From Gammaproteobacteria bacterium (GTDB lineage Bacteria; Pseudomonadota; Gammaproteobacteria; Pseudomonadales; Pseudohongiellaceae), in the NCBI GenBank assembly GCA_030654835.1, contig JAURWS010000030.1, positions 291,762-355,761 on the forward strand: a stretch of 64,000 nt of DNA. Direction: 5' to 3'. The notes under the pieces were generated by a model. It had not been told where the DNA came from, searched no databases, and saw only the letters and a program-made list of their open reading frames with translations. Shown here piece after piece: positions 35,588-44,931 of the stretch (positions are counted from its first letter, which is position 1; each line of letters begins with the position of its first letter). A program made the position numbers and the translations under genes.

Positions 35588-36565
35588 GTGAAGAAAGTTT
35601 TAAAGGAAGTCGCCGCGTATTGTGGTGTTGAGCTCAGCACCACCAGTCATGCCGAAAAGTTCATCTCGACATTGGGCGCATTGTTGGGAATTCTCAGTGT
35701 CAGCGTGGTGTCCGTTTGGTCATTGGATGGCCCTGGTGTCGCGATAGTTCTGGCGTCCATGGGTGCATCGGCAGTGCTGCTCTTTGTCGTTCCGCATGCC
35801 GCTCTCTCGCAACCCTGGCCGCTGCTGGGTGGACACCTTGTTTCGGCGGTGATTGGCGTCAGTTGTCAGCGCTTGTTTCCGGAACACATATGGACGGCAG
35901 CTCTGGCCGTCGCATTGGCTATCACCGCCATGCAGTATCTGCGTTGCGTACATCCACCGGGTGGTGCAACCGCTCTGGCAGCCGTCGTGGGTGGTGCAGA
36001 AATCCATTCTCTCGGCTATGGATACGTCTACTACCCCGTACTTCTCAATCTGTTGAGCATTCTCGCGATCGCACTGTTGTTCAACAGCCTGTTTTTCTGG
36101 CGTCGTTACCCTGCCTACCTCACGCGGAGGAAGCACTCGGCGGTGGCGGCGCCCACAGATCGACAGTTGGAGTTGACGCAAGAGGACTTCGAAGCAGCCA
36201 TGCAGAAGCTCGACACCTTCATTGATGTCACCACAGAAGAATTGATCGAGTTGCTGGAACTGGCAACGCGCCACGCCGAGCTGCATCAGCTGCATCCCTC
36301 CAGCGTTCAATCAGGCTCCTGCTACAGCAATGGCAAACTGGGTCGGCTCTGGAGCGTGCGTCAGGTGATTGATGAGAACTCGACTCAGGGCACCAGAAGG
36401 AAAGATGAGGTAATCTACAAGACGCTGGCCGGAGTCGGTGCCTACGACACCGGCATCTGTGAGCGTGAGGCGTTTCGACAGTGGGCGCGGTTCGAAGTTG
36501 TTTTGCGCGATGGACGCTGGGTAAAGTCCGAAGACAAACAGAGCTGGCTGAGTGGCCAACAATAA
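35588..36565 (+). CDS. HPP family membrane protein
   Basis: A 325-residue protein. The GTG at 35588 has AAGGAG seven bases upstream, better than the GTG at 35570. Four to five membrane helices lie in the first 180 residues (FISTLGALLGILSVSVVSVW, VAIVLASMGASAVLLFVV, LLSILAIALLFNSLFF). The family motif CVHPPGGATAL sits between helices. HPP proteins have been linked to nitrite/anion transport in chloroplasts and cyanobacteria. The 140-residue soluble tail (from about 185) is long for the family and has no CBS-type repeat that could be recognised. Function here is unknown. Confidence 0.85.
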   Translation: MKKVLKEVAAYCGVELSTTSHAEKFISTLGALLGILSVSVVSVWSLDGPGVAIVLASMGASAVLLFVVPHAALSQPWPLLGGHLVSAVIGVSCQRLFPEHIWTAALAVALAITAMQYLRCVHPPGGATALAAVVGGAEIHSLGYGYVYYPVLLNLLSILAIALLFNSLFFWRRYPAYLTRRKHSAVAAPTDRQLELTQEDFEAAMQKLDTFIDVTTEELIELLELATRHAELHQLHPSSVQSGSCYSNGKLGRLWSVRQVIDENSTQGTRRKDEVIYKTLAGVGAYDTGICEREAFRQWARFEVVLRDGRWVKSEDKQSWLSGQQ

Positions 36566-36595
36566 CAACCCCGATTTCTCAGTGAGATCACAGAA

Positions 36596-37810
36596 ATGCC
36601 ACAGGAATTTCCCATGCCAATGGAACCCGGTAGAGATTTGTTCAAAGCCTTCTCCCTGCGTCGCCCAGCCGACGTGGTCTTTGTCTTTTTCCTTCTTCTG
36701 TTTGTCAGCTCGATACTGGGAAATTTTCTTTATACCTGGGACGTCGTTGGCTACGTAGGTGCCGCGCTCTCTTGGCAGACCAGTGACCCTCTGGCCATAC
36801 ATACTCAGACCTATGAGCTTCTGCGGCTCGAGTTACCGGAACAGGCCTTCGCGGGTTTGGTGGGTGGCCCATACGCGACGGCGATGGCGTCGAATGCAGA
36901 GCAGTTTTACAGTCAGCTGGACATGTACCGAATAAAACCGCTCTATGTCGGTCTGCTCAATTTGCTCGATGCCGTTGGTCTTTCTCTGGTCGATGCAGGC
37001 AAAATGCTTTCCGTTGTTCCTGCGGGGCTGCTGTGCATTCTGATCTATGTCTGGCTGAAGCGTCATGTATCAGCCAACTTCGCGCTGTCGATCACCGTCC
37101 TTCTGAGCTTGTGCTCGCGCCTGTTCGACGTGGCGCGTGTGATACTGCCCGATTCGCTGTCGGCTTTGATTCTGGTGTTGGCCGTTTACCTGTTGCTGGA
37201 GCGACCAGCGGCCACAAGATGGGCATTCAGTCTGTTGGTCCTGTCGATTCTGGTGAGGACCAACAACATACTGTTTGTGACACCACTGCTGATCTACGTG
37301 GGTTACGCCGAGAGCAGACTCAGGGGCTGGCAGAGTATCGAAGTACGGAGGTCAGCAATCGCACTCGTCGTGGCCGTGATCTGTTACTTCGTCGTAAGCG
37401 CCTCGTTCAATCACCAATGGTGGCGGCTTTTCCATCACACCTTTATCGAGAGCATCGCCGACATGAACGCGTTCGCGGTGAGCTTCTCTTTCGATCAGTA
37501 CCTGCAGGTGCTGGGCACGCGTCTCCGACAAATTGTGATTGGCAACTTTGCGATGGTGACGATGCTGTTACCGTTTTTGCTGTTCGCCATGCTGGGGTTG
37601 CTTGCCAGTCGTGGCAGGTTTGCTGCACTGCGAATGATAGTGGCGATCAGCTTTCTGAACTTCGTTTGCTATTTTCTGATGTTCCCGCTCGTTGAAAGCT
37701 GGGACAGGTTTTTCATTCCCTTCTATATTTTTATCGTCGTGCTGGTGGTGAAGAGTGTGGCGGCGCCGAGCATGGCCGACAACAATCAAGTACCCATTTC
37801 TGGAGCATGA
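36596..37810 (+). CDS. multi-pass membrane protein, GT-C glycosyltransferase-like
   Basis: A 404-residue protein with about ten hydrophobic segments (for example VVFVFFLLLFVSSILGNFLY, AIALVVAVICYFVVSASF and LLPFLLFAMLGLLA). The first periplasmic loop after helix 1 begins YTWDVVGYVGAALS, where an acidic residue occupies the position typical of GT-C enzymes. LVRTNNILFVTPLLIYVGY resembles the same fold. An alternative start at 36614 has AGGAA seven bases upstream and may be preferred. Such proteins use polyprenyl-phosphate sugars to modify lipids or proteins. No specific substrate can be named. Confidence 0.65.
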   Translation: MPQEFPMPMEPGRDLFKAFSLRRPADVVFVFFLLLFVSSILGNFLYTWDVVGYVGAALSWQTSDPLAIHTQTYELLRLELPEQAFAGLVGGPYATAMASNAEQFYSQLDMYRIKPLYVGLLNLLDAVGLSLVDAGKMLSVVPAGLLCILIYVWLKRHVSANFALSITVLLSLCSRLFDVARVILPDSLSALILVLAVYLLLERPAATRWAFSLLVLSILVRTNNILFVTPLLIYVGYAESRLRGWQSIEVRRSAIALVVAVICYFVVSASFNHQWWRLFHHTFIESIADMNAFAVSFSFDQYLQVLGTRLRQIVIGNFAMVTMLLPFLLFAMLGLLASRGRFAALRMIVAISFLNFVCYFLMFPLVESWDRFFIPFYIFIVVLVVKSVAAPSMADNNQVPISGA

Positions 37811-37914
37811 ATATGCGACACCAGCTGATGGCGCAGATTTTTCCGACCGATGGTGAAGGTTTCCGCGAAGAATTCAAGAATGGCGTATACGACGCCATTC
37901 TTGAAAAACGCTGA
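37807..37914 (+). CDS. possible 35-residue small protein overlapping a hairpin
   Basis: An ATG overlaps the preceding stop (ATGA) and opens a 35-codon frame, MNMRHQLMAQIFPTDGEGFR, ending at 37914. The frame runs through a perfect 14-bp inverted repeat, so the coding reading may be accidental. No similarity was recognised. Confidence 0.2.
   Translation: MNMRHQLMAQIFPTDGEGFREEFKNGVYDAILEKR
37873..37905. terminator. 14-bp perfect hairpin between convergent genes
   Basis: TTCAAGAATGGCGT and ACGCCATTCTTGAA are separated by five bases. It lies 63 bases after the membrane protein and 21 bases after the convergent trmB stop. No long T-run follows on either strand, so it may be a bidirectional attenuator, an RNA-stabilising stem or a protein site. 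Confidence 0.5.
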
Positions 37915-37925
37915 GAGTGCTGTTG

Positions 37926-38624
37926 CTATTCCGCGCGGACAAACATCAGGTCGTGCACAGCATGACCCAGGCGGTGTCCGCGCTTTTCAAATTTTGTGAC
38001 CGGGCGCTCAGCGTCAGCGCTGTACAGCCCTGCACCTGATGCATTCACATACCCCGGCGCTGCGCTCATCACTTCCATCATGTGTTCTGCATAGGGCACC
38101 CAATCGGTCGCCATGTGCACGCGCCCACCGATTACCAGCTTCTGCCGCACGAGTTGCATGAATTCCGGTTGCACCAGACGACGTTTGTTGTGCTTCTTCT
38201 TGTGCCAGGGATCCGGGAAGAAAATCTGCACGGTGTCGAGTGCATTGTCGGCGATACAATGCTGCAGAATCTCCTTGGCGTCGTGACAATAGATGCGCAG
38301 ATTGCTCAGTGCGAGTGCGTCGATCTCGTGCAGCAATCTGCCGACACCCGGCTTGTGCACCTCCACGCCGATGAAGTTCTTGTCTGGATTGCCCCGCGCC
38401 ATGGCGAGTAACGAGTCGCCCATTCCGAAACCGATTTCCATGACCACGGGTGCCTGCCTGCCGAACAAGGCCGCGCAATCGAGCGGGGCTTTCACGTCAT
38501 CAATGCCGTACTTCGACCAGTAATTGTCGAGTGCATGCTGCTGTGAATTCGTCAGTCGGCCGCCACGGATCACGTAGCTGCGGATGGTTCTGGGGTGTTC
38601 AACGTCAGGTGTCGTGGTCATCAA
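37926..38624 (-). CDS. trmB: tRNA (guanine-N7)-methyltransferase
   Basis: A 232-residue SAM-dependent enzyme that methylates G46 of tRNA. The family marks are [15 protein letters not shown], the SAM loop [24 protein letters not shown], the catalytic [17 protein letters not shown] and the tail [19 protein letters not shown]. It lies downstream of thiS-thiG on the same strand, the Pseudomonas-like order. Confidence 0.96.
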   Translation of the reverse strand: MMTTTPDVEHPRTIRSYVIRGGRLTNSQQHALDNYWSKYGIDDVKAPLDCAALFGRQAPVVMEIGFGMGDSLLAMARGNPDKNFIGVEVHKPGVGRLLHEIDALALSNLRIYCHDAKEILQHCIADNALDTVQIFFPDPWHKKKHNKRRLVQPEFMQLVRQKLVIGGRVHMATDWVPYAEHMMEVMSAAPGYVNASGAGLYSADAERPVTKFEKRGHRLGHAVHDLMFVRAE

Positions 38625-38648
38625 AAGGTCGCCGTCAAAAGATCGCGG

Positions 38649-39449
38649 TCAAAAGAAAGTCCCGTCTATGGGAGAAGAAGCGCTGGCATAGAGACGACGC
38701 GGCATGCGCCCCGCAAGGAAAGCCTCGCGACCACTCTCGACAGCCTTCTTCATCGCGGATGCCATCAGCACGGGGTTGCGTGCCTCGGCAATGGCGGTGT
38801 TCATCAGCACGCCATGGCAGCCAAGCTCCATGGCGATGGCAGCATCTGACGCGGTGCCGACACCGGCGTCGACGATGATCGGCACCGTGGCATTCTCGAG
38901 AATCATGCGGATGTTGTAGGGGTTGCGAATGCCGAGACCGGACCCGATGGGCGCCCCCAGCGGCATTACCGCGACACAGCCCAGCTCTTCCAGGCGCTTC
39001 GCAATCAGCGGATCGTCACTGGTGTAGACCATCACGTCGAAGCCATCTTTCACCAGCTCTTCAGCGGCAATCAGCGTTTCGGTGACGTTGGGGTAGAGGG
39101 TCTTCTGATCGCCAAGCACTTCGAGCTTCACCAGCTTGTGACCGTCCAGCAGTTCGCGCGCCATGCGGCAGGTGCGCACCGCCTCGGCGGCGTTATAGCA
39201 GCCCGCCGTGTTGGGCAGCAGGGTGTATTTGGCGGGAGAGATCACCTCCAGAAGGCTCGGTTCGCCAGCGTGCTGCCCGAGATTGACGCGGCGAATCGCC
39301 ACCGTAATCATCTCGGCTCCGCTTGCGACGAGGGCATCGAGGTTCTGCTGAAAGCTTTGGTACTTGCCGCTGCCGATGATAAGGCGGGAATGGTAGTCCT
39401 TGCCGGCAATACGGAGAGGGGTGTCAAAAGGAGTATCACTGCTTGTCAT
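38649..39449 (-). CDS. thiG: thiazole synthase
   Basis: A 266-residue TIM-barrel enzyme that forms the thiazole phosphate of thiamine from DXP, dehydroglycine and ThiS-thiocarboxylate. The start at 39449 gives [16 protein letters not shown], the expected N-terminus; upstream in-frame codons are not family-like. The motifs are [11 protein letters not shown] with the Schiff-base Lys, [31 protein letters not shown] and [12 protein letters not shown]. It follows thiS by 55 bases and precedes trmB by 24 bases. Confidence 0.96.
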   Translation of the reverse strand: MTSSDTPFDTPLRIAGKDYHSRLIIGSGKYQSFQQNLDALVASGAEMITVAIRRVNLGQHAGEPSLLEVISPAKYTLLPNTAGCYNAAEAVRTCRMARELLDGHKLVKLEVLGDQKTLYPNVTETLIAAEELVKDGFDVMVYTSDDPLIAKRLEELGCVAVMPLGAPIGSGLGIRNPYNIRMILENATVPIIVDAGVGTASDAAIAMELGCHGVLMNTAIAEARNPVLMASAMKKAVESGREAFLAGRMPRRLYASASSPIDGTFF

Positions 39450-39504
39450 GGTTTGACCTGTTCGATTGCTGGTTCTGGGGAGTAGGGCGTGCAGGCCGGT
39501 AAAC

Positions 39505-39705
39505 CTAGCCGCCGCCGATGGCATAGACGATTTCGACGCAATCGTCTTGTTGCAGGCGCTGCGCTGCGTGCTGGCTGCGGGGCACGATGGTCTGGTTCAA
39601 CTCCACCGCTACCTTGGTGGAGCCCAGTGCCAGAATCTGCAGCAGATCGATGAGAGTGGCGTCGGCTGGCAGTTCTACGTCGTCACCGTTGACTATCACG
39701 TGCAT
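39505..39705 (-). CDS. thiS: sulfur carrier protein ThiS
   Basis: A 66-residue ubiquitin-fold carrier ending IVYAIGGG. The terminal Gly-Gly is the site of adenylation and thiocarboxylate formation for thiazole synthesis. The run [15 protein letters not shown] is typical. It is adjacent to thiG on the same strand. Confidence 0.95.
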   Translation of the reverse strand: MHVIVNGDDVELPADATLIDLLQILALGSTKVAVELNQTIVPRSQHAAQRLQQDDCVEIVYAIGGG

Positions 39706-39727
39706 AAAATCTCTCTCGGATAGTGAG

Positions 39728-40105
39728 TCAGGCTGGCAGACGCAGCAGAGTCCACGCCAGCAGAGCCCAGCCTGCCAGGAACGCCACGCCTCCGAGCGGG
39801 GTGATGGCGCCCAGCCAGCGGATGCCGGTCAGGCTCAGCACATAGAGGCTGCCGGAAAATACCACGATGCCAGCCAGGAACAGATAGCCACTGATGCGGA
39901 CGGCAGACTGATTGGGGTAGTAGAGGGCGAGCAGGCCAACGCCGAACAGCGCCAGAGCGTGATACATGTGGTATTGCACGCCGGTCTGGAAGGTATTGAG
40001 CAAATCCGGGGTGACGATGTTCTTCAGCCCGTGTGCCGCGAATGCGCCGAGTGCCACGGCGAGGAAGCCATTGACGCTGGCCAGTACCAGAAACAGATTG
40101 TTCAT
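39728..40105 (-). CDS. DUF423 family membrane protein
   Basis: A 125-residue protein with four membrane helices. The start at 40105 gives MNNLFLVLASVNGFLAVALG, followed by the family signature FAAHGLKN and the motif YHMYHALALFGVGLLAL. Helices 3 and 4 are SGYLFLAGIVVFSGSLYVL and ITPLGGVAFLAGWALLAW. It is homologous to YgdD-type proteins. The function is unknown. The gene lies just after the rpoH terminator. Confidence 0.9.
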   Translation of the reverse strand: MNNLFLVLASVNGFLAVALGAFAAHGLKNIVTPDLLNTFQTGVQYHMYHALALFGVGLLALYYPNQSAVRISGYLFLAGIVVFSGSLYVLSLTGIRWLGAITPLGGVAFLAGWALLAWTLLRLPA

Positions 40106-40135
40106 TGCGAGTTCTCTCCAGTAAGTGGCGACAGA

Positions 40136-40172
40136 AACAAAAAAGCCGCTCAAGTCTACACTCAGCGGCTTT
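40136..40172 (-). terminator. rho-independent terminator after rpoH
   Basis: On the minus strand AAAGCCGCT and AGCGGCTTTTTTG form a nine-bp stem around a loop of about 13 bases, with the T-run following. It lies 27 bases after the rpoH stop. Confidence 0.85.
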
Positions 40173-40198
40173 CTGGCTTGGAGCCTGAGCCTTGCGGA

Positions 40199-41059
40199 TC
40201 AGGCCAGGATCATGGCCTTGACCTTGTCCATGGCATTCTTTTCCAGCTGTCGAATACGCTCGGCAGAGACGCTGTACTTCGCCGCCAGCTCGTGGAGGGT
40301 GGCCTTGTCGTCTGCCAGCCAGCGGCTGGTAATGATGTCGCGGCTACGCTCATCCAGTTCGTTCATCGCCACATAGAGGCTGTTGTTCTTGGTCTCTTCC
40401 CACTCGGCAGCTTCCAGAGACTCCGCCATGTCGGACGACGCATCTTCCAGGAAGTACGCGGGTGACTTGTAGGCCACGTCATCGTCAGCATCCGGATCGG
40501 CATCGAAGGCCATGTCGCAGGAACTCATGCGACCTTCCATCTGCCTAACGACCTTGGCATCCACGCCCAGCTCATCCGCCATCGTCTGAGCTTCGTCATT
40601 GGTCAGCCAGCCGAGGCCCTTTTTGGAGCTGCGCAGGTTGAAGAACAGTTTGCGCTGCGCCTTGGTAGTCGCAATCTTCACGATGCGCCAGTTGCGCAGA
40701 ATGAACTCATGCATTTCAGCCTTGATCCAATGCACGGCAAAGGACACCAGGCGCACGCCCACTTCGGGATTGAAGCGTTTCACGGCCTTCATCAGACCGA
40801 CGTTGCCTTCCTGAATCAGGTCAGCCTGGGACAGGCCGTAGCCAGAGTAGCTCTTGGCCAGATGCACCACGAAGCGCAGGTGCGCGAGCACCAGCTGCCG
40901 GGCGGCATCCACGTTGTTCTCGTAGTAGTACTGATTAGCCAGATCCTTTTCCTGCTCCGGTGTCAGCACAGCAATGCTGTTCACGGACGCAATGTAAGCC
41001 GTCAAATCACGTCCCGGAACGATCGGGCCCATCACTTGTAAACTTTTTCCTATGCTCAT
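40199..41059 (-). CDS. rpoH: heat-shock sigma factor RpoH (sigma-32)
   Basis: A 286-residue sigma-70 family factor. Region 2 reads [20 protein letters not shown], the core-binding [18 protein letters not shown] and [18 protein letters not shown]. The RpoH box, between regions 2 and 3, is [15 protein letters not shown]. Region 4 has [13 protein letters not shown] and the [23 protein letters not shown]. It directs transcription of heat-shock genes. It follows ftsYEX in gene order as in Pseudomonas and E. coli, though with a 282-base gap of its own. Confidence 0.97.
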   Translation of the reverse strand: MSIGKSLQVMGPIVPGRDLTAYIASVNSIAVLTPEQEKDLANQYYYENNVDAARQLVLAHLRFVVHLAKSYSGYGLSQADLIQEGNVGLMKAVKRFNPEVGVRLVSFAVHWIKAEMHEFILRNWRIVKIATTKAQRKLFFNLRSSKKGLGWLTNDEAQTMADELGVDAKVVRQMEGRMSSCDMAFDADPDADDDVAYKSPAYFLEDASSDMAESLEAAEWEETKNNSLYVAMNELDERSRDIITSRWLADDKATLHELAAKYSVSAERIRQLEKNAMDKVKAMILA

Positions 41060-41341
41060 ATTCAGCCTCTGCCACTTGATGTCACTGGTTGACCGGTACG
41101 CGCAGCCCGCATCGGCGCTGCCACCCTTTCAATCTGTACAATTTCATTCTAGCACTGCTTCTTTCTCTTAGGCTATCGGGGCGCTCAAGCAGCTTGTTGC
41201 CTGGAACCCGCCGGTCTGTGCTGAATTGGGGCACTAATTCAGCACTTCAAGCCCCAAGATGCGCTGAAATGCAAAATAGCGCAAATTGCTTAAACAAATC
41301 TTAACCATACATATTGTCAATATGTTGTCAGCGCACCGCTA
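41060..41341. promoter_or_regulatory. rpoH upstream region
   Basis: No gene was seen in this 282-base gap between ftsX and rpoH. It should contain the rpoH promoter(s) and the 5' leader. A TAGAAT hexamer on the minus strand near 41148 could be a -10, but no convincing -35 partner was found. Whether the leader forms a thermosensor hairpin could not be judged by eye. Confidence 0.35.
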
Positions 41342-42310
41342 TCAACGAGGCTCGATCGCGGCCAGATGCTGACGCACGGATATCCATGCCCCCAGCCAGC
41401 CAAGCAGCGCACTGCCCGTGAGCAGCACCAGACCGGACAGCAGCGACAAGCCGTGCACGGTGTGCTGATTGTCATACAACGCCAACAGCGCAGCGAGCGG
41501 GCCGCCGAGCGCCAGCATGATCAGGCTCAACAGCAACCAGGCCAGCACGCCGCCTCCCAGTCCATACCAGAAGCCGGTGTAGAGGAAGGGGCGCGCCACA
41601 TAGCTGTCGGTGCCGCCCACCAGTTTCACCACCACGATCTCGGCGCGGCGGCTCTCGATGGCCAGCCGTATCGTGTTGCCAACCACGAACAGCACGGCCA
41701 GGGCGAGGATCAGCATCAGGGCGGTAGACATCCGCTGTGCCAAGTCGAGGAAGCGCTGCAGGCGCGCGATCCACTCCAGATCCAGTTGCGCGGACTCTAC
41801 TCCAGCGAGGGCGTTGAGTTCGGTGAGCAATGCCGCGCCGGACGCCTCATCGATGTCTTGCGGGCTGAGCACGATGACGGCGGGCAGCGGATTTTCCTCC
41901 AGCTCGCTCAATACGTCGCCGAGGCCTGAATATTCGCGAAACTCCTCTGCCGCCTGTGTAGGCGATATGTACGCGCCGGTGCTGATATCGGGCCGCGCCA
42001 GCAACTGCTCACTCAGGCTGCGACCCTCGGCCTCGGAGAGAGTGTCGGCCAGATAGAGCGTGATCCTGGAGGACTCGCTGACGCCCTCGCTGAGGATCTG
42101 CAGGTTGTTCATTGCCACAAACAAGGTCGTGGGCAGCAGCAAGGCGATGCCGATGACGGCAATTGTCATGGCGGAGGCGGCGGGCTCGCCGATCAACTTG
42201 CGGATGCTCAATAGAGCTACTGCCCGATGGCTTTGCCACAGGGACTTGAGCCTGCTCGTCGACGTCTGCTGGCGCTGCTTGGCGCCTGACTCAGGCTTGC
42301 GCTTGCTCAT
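41342..42310 (-). CDS. ftsX: cell division protein FtsX
   Basis: A 322-residue membrane subunit of the FtsEX complex. The cytoplasmic N-terminus (1-45, basic) is followed by TM1 (ASAMTIAVIGIALLLPTTLF), a periplasmic domain of about 110 residues that would recruit murein-hydrolase activators, and three further helices (LILALAVLFVVGNTIRLAI, GGVLAWLLLSLIMLALGGPL, LSLLSGLVLLTGSALLGWLG). It overlaps ftsE by four bases. Confidence 0.95.
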   Translation of the reverse strand: MSKRKPESGAKQRQQTSTSRLKSLWQSHRAVALLSIRKLIGEPAASAMTIAVIGIALLLPTTLFVAMNNLQILSEGVSESSRITLYLADTLSEAEGRSLSEQLLARPDISTGAYISPTQAAEEFREYSGLGDVLSELEENPLPAVIVLSPQDIDEASGAALLTELNALAGVESAQLDLEWIARLQRFLDLAQRMSTALMLILALAVLFVVGNTIRLAIESRRAEIVVVKLVGGTDSYVARPFLYTGFWYGLGGGVLAWLLLSLIMLALGGPLAALLALYDNQHTVHGLSLLSGLVLLTGSALLGWLGAWISVRQHLAAIEPR

Positions 42311-43032
42311 TGCGCACTCCCGGGACAGCGCTCTGCTTCCGCCCGACGACCAGCGCCGGGCGGCACCGGGTAGGTGGCATCGTTGATCAGCTGGCCGTTG
42401 TGCAGCGTGAGAATGCGGTGGCTGAGGCGCGTGATCAGCGACAGGTCGTGGCTGGCGATCAGCATGCTGACGCCGACCTGATTGAACTGTTCAAGCAGGT
42501 TCATGATCTCTGCGGCCAGCTCGGGGTCAAGGTTGCCGGTGGGCTCGTCAGCCAGCAGTATCTGTGGCCGGTTCACCACCGCCCGGGCAATGCCGATGCG
42601 CTGCTGTTCGCCGCCAGACAGGGCCATGGGGTTCATCTTTTCTTTTTTCAGCAGTCCGACTTTGTCCAGCGCGGCACGCACGCGCCGGTCTGCTTCGTGC
42701 TTCGGGTAACCCTCGATCTGCAGGGGCAGGGCAACGTTGTCGAACACCGTGCGATCAAACAGCAGCTGGTGATCCTGAAAGACCACGCCGATACGGCGCC
42801 GATAGAAAGGGATCTGGTCGCGTGGCATGCGCGCAAGATTCTTGCCGTTGACGACGATCTCGCCCTGGCTGGTCTTCTCCATCAGCATGATCAGCTTCAG
42901 CAGCGTGCTTTTGCCCGCGCCGGAGCGGCCGGTGAGGAAAGCCATTTCGCCATCGCCAAGCTCGAAGTTCACCTGACTCAGGGCCTGGTGTCCGCCGGGA
43001 TAACGCTTGCTGACGTTGTCGAACTTGATCAT
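42307..43032 (-). CDS. ftsE: cell division ATP-binding protein FtsE
   Basis: A 241-residue ABC ATPase. The Walker A motif is GRSGAGKST, the signature is LSGGEQQRIGIARAVV, the Walker B is ILLADEPTGNLD, and the switch His is in IASHDLSLI. The C-terminal 20 residues (VPPGAGRRAEAERCPGS) are longer and less ordered than the E. coli protein. It energises FtsX to trigger septal peptidoglycan hydrolysis. It lies between ftsY and ftsX. Confidence 0.96.
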   Translation of the reverse strand: MIKFDNVSKRYPGGHQALSQVNFELGDGEMAFLTGRSGAGKSTLLKLIMLMEKTSQGEIVVNGKNLARMPRDQIPFYRRRIGVVFQDHQLLFDRTVFDNVALPLQIEGYPKHEADRRVRAALDKVGLLKKEKMNPMALSGGEQQRIGIARAVVNRPQILLADEPTGNLDPELAAEIMNLLEQFNQVGVSMLIASHDLSLITRLSHRILTLHNGQLINDATYPVPPGAGRRAEAERCPGSAQ

Positions 43033-43089
43033 GGCTGGGCCTGAGAGTCTCGCTTATGGGGGTGTCTGCATGACATCAAACGTTACTGA

Positions 43090-44208
43090 TCAATTGTCGC
43101 TGAAGAGCGCCTGGACAAACTGTTCGGCTTCGAACGGCCGCAGATCGTCCACCTTTTCGCCGACGCCGAGGTAGCGAATCGGCAGCTTCAGCTCCTTCGC
43201 GATCGCGAACACCATGCCGCCCTTGGCTGTGCCGTCGAGCTTGGTCAGTGCGAGCCCGGTAACGTTGACGGATTTGTGGAAAGTTCGCGCCTGATTGAGG
43301 GAGTTCTGGCCAGTGGTGGAATCCAGCACCAGCAGCGTCTCGTTAGGCAGATCGGGGTCGAGCTTGCGGAGAACTCGCACAATCTTCTCCAGCTCCTGCA
43401 TCAGATTGTCTTTGGTGTGCAGGCGGCCTGCGGTGTCGGCGATCAGCACATCGGCGCCACGCGCGCAGGCCGATTGGTAGGCGTCGAAAATAACCGATGC
43501 ACTGTCCGAACCAGTGGGCTGGGCGACGACGGGCACATGGTTGCGCTCGCCCCAGACCTTGAGTTGTTCGACGGCAGCGGCGCGGAAGGTATCACCAGCG
43601 GCCAGCACCAGCTTGTGCCCCTCGCCCTGCAGGCGCTTGGCAAGCTTGCCAATAGTGGTGGTCTTGCCCGCGCCGTTCACGCCTACCACCAGAATCACAT
43701 AGGGTTTGTCGGACTTCTTGATGACGAGCGGCACTTCGCAGGGACGCAGCATGGCGGCGAGTTCGACCTTGAGGCTGTCGAGCAGCGCCTGCGGATTGGC
43801 GAGCTGCTTGCGATCCAGCTTCTGGGTCAGCGCCTTGATGATGTGATCAGTGGCCTCCAGCCCCATGTCGGCAGAAAGCAGCTGGGTCTCGATGTCATCC
43901 AGCAACGACTGATCGATGGTCTTGCGGCCGAGGATCAGGCTGCTCAGTGAATCGGTCAGCGCGCTGCGCGTCTTGCTGAGGCTCTGTCGCAGGCGGGCAA
44001 ACAGCCCGAGTTTGGTGTCTTCGGTGGGTGCGACAACGGTTGCTGCAGCAGTCTCTGCCACAACTGCCACGTTCTCTGCGATTGCAGGAGAGGGTGCAGA
44101 GGAGGGTGCAGAGCTAGGCGATGACGAGATTGCAGATGAAAGCGTGCTGTTGGGTTGCTCTGGCGAAGCAGAGGTTTCAGGAGGTTTTTTCTTGAGGAAA
44201 CTGAACAT
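43090..44208 (-). CDS. ftsY: signal recognition particle receptor FtsY
   Basis: A 372-residue GTPase. The N-terminal 75 residues are Ser/Ala/Pro-rich and variable (the A domain that touches the membrane). The NG domain follows: the four-helix N part ([20 protein letters not shown]), G1 [30 protein letters not shown]3 [13 protein letters not shown] and G4 [11 protein letters not shown]. It docks ribosome-SRP complexes at the membrane. It is divergent from rsmD, as in other gammaproteobacteria. Confidence 0.96.
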   Translation of the reverse strand: MFSFLKKKPPETSASPEQPNSTLSSAISSSPSSAPSSAPSPAIAENVAVVAETAAATVVAPTEDTKLGLFARLRQSLSKTRSALTDSLSSLILGRKTIDQSLLDDIETQLLSADMGLEATDHIIKALTQKLDRKQLANPQALLDSLKVELAAMLRPCEVPLVIKKSDKPYVILVVGVNGAGKTTTIGKLAKRLQGEGHKLVLAAGDTFRAAAVEQLKVWGERNHVPVVAQPTGSDSASVIFDAYQSACARGADVLIADTAGRLHTKDNLMQELEKIVRVLRKLDPDLPNETLLVLDSTTGQNSLNQARTFHKSVNVTGLALTKLDGTAKGGMVFAIAKELKLPIRYLGVGEKVDDLRPFEAEQFVQALFSDN

Positions 44209-44313
44209 GGGTAAACGTCTTCCGGCGCGCTGTCGTGGCTGGCCATGCTACCATTTCCGCCGTTCCATAAACAGAAACTCAGCCATGGTGCTGTGAGACA
44301 GTAGAAATCGCGC

Positions 44314-44931
44314 ATGAAAAAATCCACCGGGAGACCAGACAACAGCCTGCGCATCATCGCGGGCAAATGGCGCAGTCGCAAACTGACCTTTCCCGATGTG
44401 ATCGGTCTACGTCCCACCGCTGACCGCATACGAGAGACGCTTTTCAACTGGCTGCAGGAGACCATCCAACGTGAGGACTGCCTCGACTTGTTCGCGGGCA
44501 GCGGCGCCTGCGGCATCGAAGCTCTTTCCCGGGGCGCGCGGCACGTGACTTTCATCGACAGTTCGAGCGCCGCCGTGCATGCCATCCGCACCAATCTCCA
44601 GCTCCTGCAGGCCGAGGGCTACGCGCTGTTCTGCGATGATTCACTGCGCTGGCTGCAGAGCGCCAGCCGCGCGGGCAGTCAACTGACACCGACGCAATAC
44701 GGGTTGGTGTTTATCGATCCCCCCTTTTCCACCGATCTGCTTTCTCGCAGCGCGAAGGCGCTGGAGCAGAGCGGGCTTTTGCGTCCGGAGGCCTTTATCT
44801 ACCTGGAGTGGGCGCAGGACATTCCGTCGGCGGGCTTGCCAGCGACGTGGCAACTGCTGAAGTCCAAGCGCGCCGGAGCCGTGAATTTCTGCCTGTATCG
44901 TCGCCACCGCACGGAGTCGAGCACATCGTGA
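44314..44931 (+). CDS. rsmD: 16S rRNA (guanine966-N2)-methyltransferase
   Basis: A 205-residue SAM-dependent enzyme. It shows LRIIAGKWRSRKLTFP, the RPTADRIRETLFNWL motif, the SAM loop LDLFAGSGACGIEALSRGA and the catalytic LVFIDPPFS (DPPF). It modifies G966 of 16S rRNA in the assembled small subunit. The stop overlaps the next gene (GTGA). Confidence 0.95.
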   Translation: MKKSTGRPDNSLRIIAGKWRSRKLTFPDVIGLRPTADRIRETLFNWLQETIQREDCLDLFAGSGACGIEALSRGARHVTFIDSSSAAVHAIRTNLQLLQAEGYALFCDDSLRWLQSASRAGSQLTPTQYGLVFIDPPFSTDLLSRSAKALEQSGLLRPEAFIYLEWAQDIPSAGLPATWQLLKSKRAGAVNFCLYRRHRTESSTS

